A stretch of 64,000 nucleotides of DNA from assembly GCF_900099775.1 (NCBI RefSeq), contig NZ_FMTM01000005.1, positions 124,001 through 188,000 on the forward strand, given 5' to 3'. This stretch comes from Rhizobium mongolense subsp. loessense (lineage in GTDB: Bacteria; Pseudomonadota; Alphaproteobacteria; Rhizobiales; Rhizobiaceae). Made by a program: the position numbers and the translations under genes. Each line of letters begins with the position of its first letter. Within the stretch, counting starts at the first letter, position 1. Shown here piece by piece: positions 42,933 through 50,055 of this stretch. The notes under the pieces are model-generated. The model searched no databases. It was not told where the DNA came from and saw only the letters and a list, made by a program, of their open reading frames with translations.

Positions 42933-43661
42933 TTATCGCCGAAGGCCCTGCCGGAAGGCTTCCGCGATCAATTGGGCCCGATTTTTGGCCTGCAGTTTCC
43001 GCTGAAGATTTTGTAGGTGGTCCTGTACGGTCCTTTGCGAGCGGCCGGTGATCCTGCCAATTTCCAAATCCGTCTTACCAGCCACGCACCAGGCAAGGCA
43101 TTCGCTCTCGCTGCGCGTCACAGACACAGATTTGCGGACTTTGTTTTTGATGCCCTTGAGATCGAGAAGCCGCGCATAGGCGCTCGAGGCAACAATTTGC
43201 AAGAGGTTGTTCTCTTCGGCGGAAATATCCAGGCGTGGGCCTACGAGTGAGAAAACACCATCCAGCCCGGCATTGGAGTGGAGGGGAATGGTAAGACCAT
43301 CCGCCAACCCGAAGCGGGCCGCCTCCTTCATGATCTGCCGCGCTTTCGGCGTGAGCCCCCGGTCGTCGATGGCCTTCGACCAAATGATCGGCTTGTCGTT
43401 TCGTTTGACGAGATCGACGACCGGATCGCGGTGGATATAGTTGTTGCGAAGATATCTCTCGAACCATTCCCGAGGCCAGCCGTTGAGCAAAAAGCAACCC
43501 TCCAACCGTTCATGGCGAAGAGGCAATGCTGCCATCACGAAGCACTCGAAACCGAGTTCCGTTACCACTTTGCCGACGAGACCCGTCAATTCGATGCACG
43601 CCTGCGCTGCGTCGCATGCCTTGAGAAAATCAAACATGAGGTTGGCTAAAATCCTGTTCAC
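42933..43661 (-). CDS. LuxR-family quorum-sensing regulator
   Basis: 242 residues from GTG 43661; ATG 43637 (MFDFLKACDAAQ) is an alternative start. The N-terminal autoinducer-binding domain has NGWPREWFERYLRNNYIHRD and PVVDLVKR, then PIIWSKAI, with the Trp, Tyr and Asp typical of the ligand pocket. The C-terminal helix-turn-helix is SVTRSESECLAWCVAGKTDL then EIGRITGRSQRTVQDHLQNL. It senses the signal made by the adjacent LuxI and probably activates it through the palindrome at 42907. It is first in the leftward quorum-sensing operon and diverges from the C45 hydrolase gene. Confidence 0.9.
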   Translation of the reverse strand: MNRILANLMFDFLKACDAAQACIELTGLVGKVVTELGFECFVMAALPLRHERLEGCFLLNGWPREWFERYLRNNYIHRDPVVDLVKRNDKPIIWSKAIDDRGLTPKARQIMKEAARFGLADGLTIPLHSNAGLDGVFSLVGPRLDISAEENNLLQIVASSAYARLLDLKGIKNKVRKSVSVTRSESECLAWCVAGKTDLEIGRITGRSQRTVQDHLQNLQRKLQAKNRAQLIAEAFRQGLRR

Positions 43662-43867
43662 CCCAGATCACTCCGTCGAGCAAAAAAATTTTCTCTGAAA
43701 TATGGCTTTGTCACAATCGGCCTGGACGGCAGCAGCTGCCGACGCAAAGCCGCCTTGATATGTCTACCGTGTATTTAACTTTCGCACCACTCAAAATTGC
43801 AGACCATGGACGTACGGCGTAAAAATCTCATAATAATGAGGAAATTTGCTCCACTATTCGGGTTATC

Positions 43868-44926
43868 ATGTCGCGACGCCTTCCTATCGTAGTTTTGTAT
43901 GGCTCTCCATTCGAGCGCGGTCGCCAGCATGGTTCTCTCTTCTCCTCTTCGATCAGAGTGGCTGTCGACTCGCTCCGGGAAAAAGCGGGACGGGCGGGTT
44001 GGAGCGCTGCGGAAAAAGTCGCCGCAGCGTCGTGGACATATCTTCTAAGCCACCAGCCGCAGATCACTGCGGAAATTGAGGGAATTGCAGCCGGTGCTGG
44101 ATTTTCTCCGCTCGAGATCTATTGCCTGAACGGCTTCGAGTTTTTTGATGAACCGGCGGCGAAGGGCTGCACGAGCGTGGCCGTCTCGACATCGGCAGGC
44201 GCGGTTGTCGGCCAGAATTGGGACGGGCCGGTGGGTACCGACGAGCAGCTTGTTCTCATCTCTTATTGTGAGCGCGGTCTTCAATGCACAATGGTCACGT
44301 CGCCGGGTACGCTTGGCTGGGTCGGCTTCAACAGCTGTGGCTTTGCTTTCGTCACCAATGACTTGATGCTGGATCGATCGGTAACCGGCATCCCAAGCCT
44401 GGTTGCCAGGCGCCTGATCATCAGGCAGAGACGGGTAGGTGATGCCATCGCTGTCTTGCGATCGATCGATCACATGGGCGGCCGCTGCTATCTGTTCGGG
44501 GATGAGACGGGCGCTGTCGGAGGTGTGGAGATCTCTCCCAAAGCGGGCGTCGTTTCTCTTGAGGGGCCGGCTATCGTCCATACCAATCATCCTTTGACAG
44601 CTCCCGTCTTGCCGCACGAGAACGTGGACGTCGCGACCGCAGTCTATCCATCGAGCCAGGCCCGCCTGCTTGCCCTCAATCGCCTCCGGCCCTTGCTTGA
44701 CGGTAAAGTAGGCGTCCAACGGGCGTTGAGCGACACCTCCGGTGCGCCGGACGCGATATGCAAGTCTTTTTCCGTCGGCGAGCCAACGCAGACTGCGTTT
44801 TCCTTCGTGTTCGAGTGTCGCTCGATGGAGGCTGCACTCTCCGTCGGGCGCCCCGCCGCGAATGCCTACCACGATTACGCCGCAGGGGACCCGATCATGC
44901 GTCATGCGGATGTCAGGTCTGCCTGA
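43868..44926 (+). CDS. C45-family acyltransferase/hydrolase (penicillin acyltransferase-like)
   Basis: 352 residues. The N-terminus reads VVLYGSPFERGRQHGSLFSS, then ITAEIEGIAAGAGFSPLEIY. Cys101 in AAKGCTSVAVS is the expected self-processing nucleophile of the N-terminal-nucleophile fold; NWDGPVGTDEQLVLI and GFVTND-like segments (AFVTNDLML) follow. Relatives cleave or transfer acyl groups on amides, peptides or beta-lactams. It diverges from luxR. An acyl-homoserine lactone or an acylated amino acid made by the neighbouring enzymes is a possible substrate; that is inference. Its 3' end overlaps the convergent dehydrogenase gene by 25 bases. Confidence 0.85.
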   Translation: MSRRLPIVVLYGSPFERGRQHGSLFSSSIRVAVDSLREKAGRAGWSAAEKVAAASWTYLLSHQPQITAEIEGIAAGAGFSPLEIYCLNGFEFFDEPAAKGCTSVAVSTSAGAVVGQNWDGPVGTDEQLVLISYCERGLQCTMVTSPGTLGWVGFNSCGFAFVTNDLMLDRSVTGIPSLVARRLIIRQRRVGDAIAVLRSIDHMGGRCYLFGDETGAVGGVEISPKAGVVSLEGPAIVHTNHPLTAPVLPHENVDVATAVYPSSQARLLALNRLRPLLDGKVGVQRALSDTSGAPDAICKSFSVGEPTQTAFSFVFECRSMEAALSVGRPAANAYHDYAAGDPIMRHADVRSA

Positions 44927-46065
44927 CCGGAACGTCGGGCATATTCAGCGAAACGCGTGGCAAGCTCATGTGCCCGATCTTCGCATTCGTCCGGTCCGAA
45001 TGCGTTGCAGTTATAGCCGAGGGTTTCGCGCATTATTTCGGCGGACTCTTCCACTATGTGCACCGTCCCGTCGTCATCAACCGCCTCGATGCCGTCGAAA
45101 CGCTGGCATCGGCGGTTGATGTCGATGGCATCGTCAAGCGTTAATCCGCTTGGCAACTCGACCAAGAATCCGCTCTTGGAAACCCGCACCGGGTAACCTC
45201 CGACAAGCCCGAGGGGCCCAGGGCCATGAACGACGTCCCCCTTTCGTCGCGCGACCGCATGCAGCATGGCAGTCGCCGAGGATGCCGTCACGGACTGCCC
45301 GGCTAGACCCTTGATGCGGCGGAAGCGGCCCGCGACATGGCTGAAGAGTGTTTCATGATCAAGAGCGTCGGGCGAGACTTCCATTCCATCGGCGTAAACG
45401 GTCAAATGATATGGAGCACCGGCGGCCGTTCCCGTGCTCGGCATGCGGTAACTCAGATAGTGATGGGCAAAGAAACGCACGTCGATCGACGACGGATCGC
45501 GCCCCAGAAGATATGCTGCAGCAAGGCGAACACCAGGCACGGCGTTGGCGATGTTTCCGATGCCGACGGCAGGCGCCAGGCCCTCGGCGGCGAGTGCCGC
45601 ATTGACGACATCGGGATAGGACGCGTTGACGACAATAGCGTTACTTTCTGCAAGCCGGACAGCTTTCATCAGTCGGCGGATAAGCACCATATGCATCGGC
45701 GTCCAAACGCCGCCACGTGCTCTATCAACGCGCTCATAGGCTTCCTTCGGCAGCTTGGTGATCACCCACCATGAATGGAGGGTGGTCGCGTTGAATATGA
45801 TGTCCGGCCTCAGTTTCCCGATTTCTGCGGCGGTTGCTTCGACATCCATGAGATCCATTGGCACGACGACTACATTCGACGTATGCCCGAGATTCATGGC
45901 CGTGTAGAGAGCGAGATTGACGCGCAGCAGAGCGTTCTCGGGCCGTCGTGCGCCCACCATGATCTCATAGTGCGCGCTGCTTTGCGTGAGAAGATCCAAC
46001 ACATCGCCTCCCAGCACACCGCTGCCGACAATCAATATTTTTACCGGTCGCATTTCTTTTTGCAT
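44902..46065 (-). CDS. Saccharopine-dehydrogenase-like NAD(P) oxidoreductase
   Basis: 387 residues. Rossmann motif KILIVGSGVLGGDVLDLL begins at about residue 9, with the adenosine-side segment IMVGARRPENALLRVNL. A domain with ASYPDVVNAALAAEGLAPAV (about 150-170) follows. The order recalls saccharopine dehydrogenase/reductase-type enzymes acting on amino-acid conjugates, but no close family can be named. ATG 46065 has GGAGGA upstream; the longer frame to 46200 is rejected because it covers the divergent promoter. It diverges from the alanine racemase gene, so the two are probably co-regulated. Confidence 0.75.
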   Translation of the reverse strand: MQKEMRPVKILIVGSGVLGGDVLDLLTQSSAHYEIMVGARRPENALLRVNLALYTAMNLGHTSNVVVVPMDLMDVEATAAEIGKLRPDIIFNATTLHSWWVITKLPKEAYERVDRARGGVWTPMHMVLIRRLMKAVRLAESNAIVVNASYPDVVNAALAAEGLAPAVGIGNIANAVPGVRLAAAYLLGRDPSSIDVRFFAHHYLSYRMPSTGTAAGAPYHLTVYADGMEVSPDALDHETLFSHVAGRFRRIKGLAGQSVTASSATAMLHAVARRKGDVVHGPGPLGLVGGYPVRVSKSGFLVELPSGLTLDDAIDINRRCQRFDGIEAVDDDGTVHIVEESAEIMRETLGYNCNAFGPDECEDRAHELATRFAEYARRSGQADLTSA

Positions 46066-46146
46066 TGCCAATCCTCCACCTTCAGTGCTCGCGTTGCGAT
46101 CATTCGTGATCGATGAGCTCTCTATGGTAGAATATGCTTGCCTTTC

Positions 46147-46182
46147 TTTAAAATTGCAATACAAAATTAAAGCCCGTATAAA
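46147..46182 (+). promoter_or_regulatory. Divergent promoter region with an AT-rich palindrome
   Basis: TTTAAAATTG (46147-46156) and CAAAATTAAA (46162-46171) are complementary at eight of ten positions around CAATA. A -35-like TTGCAA (46154-46159) and a -10-like TATAAA (46177-46182) are separated by 17 bases and point to the alanine racemase gene at 46201. The palindrome covers the -35 element, as an operator would. The octamer AAAATTGC also occurs upstream of the C45 gene, at about 43793, which might reflect a common regulator; it is too short to be sure. Confidence 0.45.
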
Positions 46183-46200
46183 TTGTAGGCGATAGCGCAA

Positions 46201-47295
46201 ATGTCCTCTTCAGAGCCGGAGTTGGAAATTGATCTGTGTGCCATCGGTTGGAACTTCCGGGTTTTGACCGCTCTGACTGCGGCGACGGTGTCGGCCGTGG
46301 TCAAGAGCGATGCCTATGGCCTCGGGCTGGAAGCGGTTGCCGGCGGCCTGTTTGCCGCAGGGTGCCGATCCTATTTCGTGGCTGATCTTAGCGAGGCCGA
46401 AAAGCTGCGACGCATCTTGCCACGTGCAGCGATCTACGTATTGGCGCCGGACTATGCGGCGGATCCGACCCCGTATCATGAGCGACGGCTGGTGCCCGTG
46501 TGCAACTCACTGGAGGATGCGACCTGTGCCGCTCTGTCTGCCGAAAGGGCTTCTTATGCGGTCAATCTGGAAACCGGATTTCACAGGTTCGGCTTGACCT
46601 TCGACGACGTCCGCAGACTGGCGCAAACACAGACGCATTTCCCGGCTGTCGCGCTTAGCCATCTAGCTTGTGCCGAGACGCGCGAAGCGGCAACAAACGC
46701 ACTGCAATGGAACCGCTTCGTCTCGATGTGCGAAATGTTAAGGCCGCGAGGAAGAAGCCTTGGCGCGTCGGCAGCGATCTGGCTCGGCCGCCGCTTTCAC
46801 TTTGATCTCATTCGCGCCGGATCGGCGCTTTATGGCCTGAAAATGCCCACGGTCGATCCGAGCCCAATTCGTCCGGTCGTTAGGCTCCGGGCTCCACTCG
46901 TGGCGGTTCAAACCGCCTGCACGCGTGAAGCCGTCGGCTATGGCGCAACATTTACGACATCGCGCGTCACGCGTATCGGCACTTTGGCACTCGGCTATTC
47001 GCATGGCCTACCCTTCGCTGCGGCGAACCGGATTTCCGTCAGCATCGGTGCGCATCAAGCGCCACTCATCGGTCGTGTGGCAATGGAATATGCGACGGTC
47101 GACCTAACTGACGTTCCTGAAAGCCTTTGTCGGCCGGGTATCGGTGTCGAAGTTGTCGGTCCGCATCTGCCGGTCGACGATTTGGCGCGTGCTGCGCAAA
47201 CAAATCCCCAGGAGATTCTGCTGCGTTTAGGCGCCGGCTGCCGGCGCCGCTACGCCAATTCTCCTGTTGGGACGGTTGAGGACCGAAGCCGATGA
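46201..47295 (+). CDS. Alanine-racemase-family PLP enzyme
   Basis: 364 residues with the alanine racemase fold: pyridoxal-binding Lys35 in SAVVKSDAYGLG, VNLETGFHRFGLTFDDV, HLACAETREA, IRAGSALYGL and the second catalytic Tyr in EAVGYGATFTTSR, followed by YSHGLPFAAANR and IGRVAMEYATVDLTDV. It interconverts L- and D-amino acids. Because a plasmid copy in an enzyme cluster is not needed for cell-wall D-alanine, another amino acid substrate is likely. The next gene overlaps its stop, forming an operon alr-like/DMT/HAD. Confidence 0.88.
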   Translation: MSSSEPELEIDLCAIGWNFRVLTALTAATVSAVVKSDAYGLGLEAVAGGLFAAGCRSYFVADLSEAEKLRRILPRAAIYVLAPDYAADPTPYHERRLVPVCNSLEDATCAALSAERASYAVNLETGFHRFGLTFDDVRRLAQTQTHFPAVALSHLACAETREAATNALQWNRFVSMCEMLRPRGRSLGASAAIWLGRRFHFDLIRAGSALYGLKMPTVDPSPIRPVVRLRAPLVAVQTACTREAVGYGATFTTSRVTRIGTLALGYSHGLPFAAANRISVSIGAHQAPLIGRVAMEYATVDLTDVPESLCRPGIGVEVVGPHLPVDDLARAAQTNPQEILLRLGAGCRRRYANSPVGTVEDRSR

Positions 47296-48200
47296 TGACG
47301 AGCCAGAGGAGCGCGGTTTTCTGTATCTTCGGGGCGACCGCTTTGTGGAGCACCGCTGGTCTTTTTATGCATATGCTTGCCACGCAGGCTTGGACGATCC
47401 TCTTTTGGCGCAGCCTCTTCGGAGCGATCTTCGTGGCTGGCTTCACATTCCTGCGAGGCGAGCGCGTCCTGATTTGCGAAACGCTGGCAATCGGCCGCCT
47501 GGGACTGGTCGCCTCAATTCTGTCGGCAGCAGCGATGCTGGCTTTCATTCCTGCCCTGCGACACACCTCCGTTGCAAATGTCGCCTTGATCTTTGCAACA
47601 CTTCCACTTGTCATCGCAATAATGTCTCGGCTGCTGAGAGACGAACCGCTCTCGGCCCGTTCATCGGCTGCTGGCATCGGTGTATTGCTGGGCGCGGCCG
47701 TGATCTTTTGGGGCTCGGCCTCCGCGTCCGAGGCGGACCTGATTGGCGACATGCTTGCTGTTGTAATGACGGTTGCCATGGCGCTCATGGCGGTCGCCCT
47801 TCGCCTTTACCAGGGCCGCTCCGTTGTCGGCGTAGTCATGCTTTCCAACTTCATGACAACGGTCTTTGCCGCATTGATGGCGACATCCCTGACGGTGTCT
47901 CTTCGGGAGTTGGCGATCCTTGCTTGCTTCGGCCTGTTTCAGATGGCGCTTGGCCTGATCCTCTTCAGCGTTGGGGCTCGAAGCCTGCCAAGCGCTCAGG
48001 TCGCATTGATCACGACGTTGGAAGCGCCGCTTTCGCCGTTATGGGTATGGCTGTTTTTTGACGATCGCCCGAAAATCGCAACTGTTCTGGGAGGCGCTCT
48101 GGTCCTTTGCACAACCACGTCATACCTTCTTGCCGAGTGGCGGCAACCATCAGGCTCAGGCAAACAACATGAGGACGCAAAGCGCGATGGCATTCGCTAG
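47292..48200 (+). CDS. DMT-superfamily (EamA) transporter
   Basis: 302 residues with about ten hydrophobic helices in two EamA halves: AVFCIFGATALWSTAGLFMH at the start, then FLRGERVLICETLAIGRLGL, and in the second half LIFATLPLVIAIMSRLLRDE, GVLLGAAVIFWGSASA and QVALITTLEAPLSPLWVWLF. Such carriers usually export amino acids or related metabolites. ATG 47292 overlaps the racemase stop; the 3' end overlaps the HAD gene by 14 bases. Export of the product of this cluster is the simplest role. Confidence 0.88.
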   Translation: MMTSQRSAVFCIFGATALWSTAGLFMHMLATQAWTILFWRSLFGAIFVAGFTFLRGERVLICETLAIGRLGLVASILSAAAMLAFIPALRHTSVANVALIFATLPLVIAIMSRLLRDEPLSARSSAAGIGVLLGAAVIFWGSASASEADLIGDMLAVVMTVAMALMAVALRLYQGRSVVGVVMLSNFMTTVFAALMATSLTVSLRELAILACFGLFQMALGLILFSVGARSLPSAQVALITTLEAPLSPLWVWLFFDDRPKIATVLGGALVLCTTTSYLLAEWRQPSGSGKQHEDAKRDGIR

Positions 48201-49062
48201 GCCAACTCTTCTCACCGGTATTTCTCAAGTTTCGGAAGCCTACGACGGGTTCATCGTGGATTTGTTCGGCGTCGTCCACAATGGCGAAACTGCTTTTGCC
48301 GGAGCAATCGACTGCCTTGCTCATCTGATTGCGCGCGGCAAACGGGTCGTTCTCTTGTCGAACTCGCCACGCCGCAAACAGGAGGTATCAGACCATCTCC
48401 TCGGGATGGGGATTTCCGCTGCGCTCTATGACGGGTTGATAACGTCCGGTGAATTGGTCTTCGAAGCGCTGTCTGGAACTGAAAGCGGCGGACGCCTGCA
48501 ATTGGGAAGACGTTTTTATCATATCGGCCCGAGAGTGCTGTCGAAATTAATGGCGGGAACAGGTAAACGTGCCGTCAAGTCAGTGAAAAACGCCGACTTC
48601 GTGTTGGTCACAGGGACGCTCGAGGAGCAAACCCTTGCCGAAAGGGAGGCGCTGCTGCATGCCTGCCATGAGCGCCTCCTGCCAATGATCTGCGCCAATC
48701 CTGATCTTGAGGTGCTGATAGGTGACCGGCGCCTGGAATGCGCTGGCGCGATTGCCGCACGCTACGAGGCAATCGGCGGAAAGGCATGGTATTTCGGAAA
48801 GCCACATCAGCAGGCTTATGCAAAGGCACTCGGCGTTCTGGCGCTGCCGCCGTCTTCAATAGTTTGCATAGGGGACGGATTGAACACCGATGTCCTCGGC
48901 GCAAACCGCTCGAAAATTGACGCAGTACTCATAGTGGGCGGAATTCACCAGTCGGAACTGCGGTCTCATCAGGACGGTGACATCGGATGGGAACAGCTCG
49001 ATAACCTGATTTTTCTGCACCAAGCATATCCTCGCTTCATCGCAAATTTGCTTTCGTGGTGA
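48187..49062 (+). CDS. HAD-superfamily IIA-type protein
   Basis: 291 residues from ATG 48187, preceded by GAGGA; upstream in-frame starts (48169, 48058) lie deeper in the transporter gene. The core motif is IVDLFGVVHNG with nucleophile Asp25; the residue two places on, normally Asp in phosphatases, is Phe27. Motif II is LLSNSPRRK, and the C-terminal motif is FGKPHQQAY with CIGDGLNTDVLGA. The variation at +2 occurs in a known HAD-IIA subgroup of uncertain activity. It may act on a phosphorylated intermediate of the cluster or be regulatory. Confidence 0.85.
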   Translation: MAFARPTLLTGISQVSEAYDGFIVDLFGVVHNGETAFAGAIDCLAHLIARGKRVVLLSNSPRRKQEVSDHLLGMGISAALYDGLITSGELVFEALSGTESGGRLQLGRRFYHIGPRVLSKLMAGTGKRAVKSVKNADFVLVTGTLEEQTLAEREALLHACHERLLPMICANPDLEVLIGDRRLECAGAIAARYEAIGGKAWYFGKPHQQAYAKALGVLALPPSSIVCIGDGLNTDVLGANRSKIDAVLIVGGIHQSELRSHQDGDIGWEQLDNLIFLHQAYPRFIANLLSW

Positions 49063-49528
49063 GATTACGGCGAGCCGGACTGCTCGGCGATTTTGAGGCG
49101 TCGGGAACGAAGCAAGCGACGCAAAATGATGACCGCGCGGGATGGTCAAGCCAGGCAGATTGCCGGTTCTGTAGTGATGCGAATAGCGGGTGATCACCGC
49201 ATTGGCCAGATCGGCCCGGTCGGTTCGACATAGGCGTCGGGATACGGCTTGGTGCCAAAGCCGAGGCTCTTCTCCACCCGGGATCCGGTCGGGCCATTGG
49301 CGAAGGATACGGTGGCACCGTTCTGGGTGACGCAGAGAGGCCGTTGGCGCCGTCCTTGGCCAAGCCAGTCCGCACGTGCCGTCGGCGACCATGTCATCAC
49401 CCGGGTGAGGAGCGGCCGGTCGGCGAATAGCAACGACGATTAACCCTGCGACGGAATATCGCCCCTTCAGCCGGTGGCCCTCAGTGTTTCCTAGCGCTAC
49501 AACGTCTCTCAATTTGAGGATATGGCGA
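49063..49528. other. Gap containing a decayed reverse-strand fragment
   Basis: A reverse-strand frame at 49194-49433 encodes 79 residues (for example VTQNGATVSFANGPTGSRVE, then GFGTKPYPDAYVEPTGPIWP) with protein-like composition but no recognisable family and no full-length gene around it. It is probably the remnant of a larger gene. Nothing else is supported before the repeat at 49524. Confidence 0.35.
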
Positions 49529-49633
49529 ATGGAATGGCAGTCCTATAGTGCTAAATTGATGATCGCGGTAATTGGTGCATTGCTGATAGTCTCTGCGCTC
49601 TCGCTGCTGGTGGTCATCGATTACGGCATCTAG
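49529..49633 (+). CDS. 34-residue single-pass membrane microprotein
   Basis: ATG 49529 follows a GAGGA ribosome site (49516-49520) by eight bases. The product is MEWQSYSAKLMIAVIGALLI followed by VSALSLLVVIDYGI, with one membrane helix from about residue 10 to 30. Two things support a real gene: the ribosome site, and the diverged copy at 40231 that keeps MEW-S---A-LMI-VIGALLI. It lies in the right copy of a 110-bp direct repeat (49524-49633). I do not recognise it; it is not KdpF. Small membrane proteins of this kind often modulate transporters or kinases. Confidence 0.6.
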   Translation: MEWQSYSAKLMIAVIGALLIVSALSLLVVIDYGI

Positions 49634-50055
49634 CCCAAAACAAATGCTTAGCGAGCGGAAACTGCCCAGTCGATCTTCTTAGTGCCGCCTCCTCATTAGC
49701 GACATGTCCACCTGAGTAGCTCGAAGTTGATCATCGACGATTGACTGCGAGTCAGCGCCAACCCAGACTAAAGGCAAGAACGAAACACGTTCATCCGGTC
49801 GTGCGGATCGGGGCCTGCTAAAAGCATTCCTGCTGCCAACGTCCTGGTTTGGAAGAGTGACGTGGTGTTGGTTGAACAGGCAATCCTGTTTCTCGTGGAA
49901 GTAAGCCTCATAGCACGATAGCTTCGATGAAGGTGCTTCACGCAACTCGGGCGCTTGATGAAGTGTGATTTGCAAAAATGGCGATTTTTCCTCTTGCGAC
50001 CAGAAAATCGAACCGACATAACGCACGGTGAAGTGAATAAAGGGGCGGGGATTCG
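49634..50055. other. 422-base gap before the metalloprotease gene
   Basis: Frames on the minus strand at 49679-50026 are open but lack a ribosome site and have no family pattern, so no gene is called. The region is less GC-rich than average and probably holds the protease promoter; ATG 50056 is preceded by a purine-rich GGGGCGGGG. Confidence 0.35.

Noticed and set aside
49679..50026. 115-codon reverse-strand frame upstream of the metalloprotease
   Set aside because: No ribosome site or known pattern, and an overlapping frame on the same strand is equally open.
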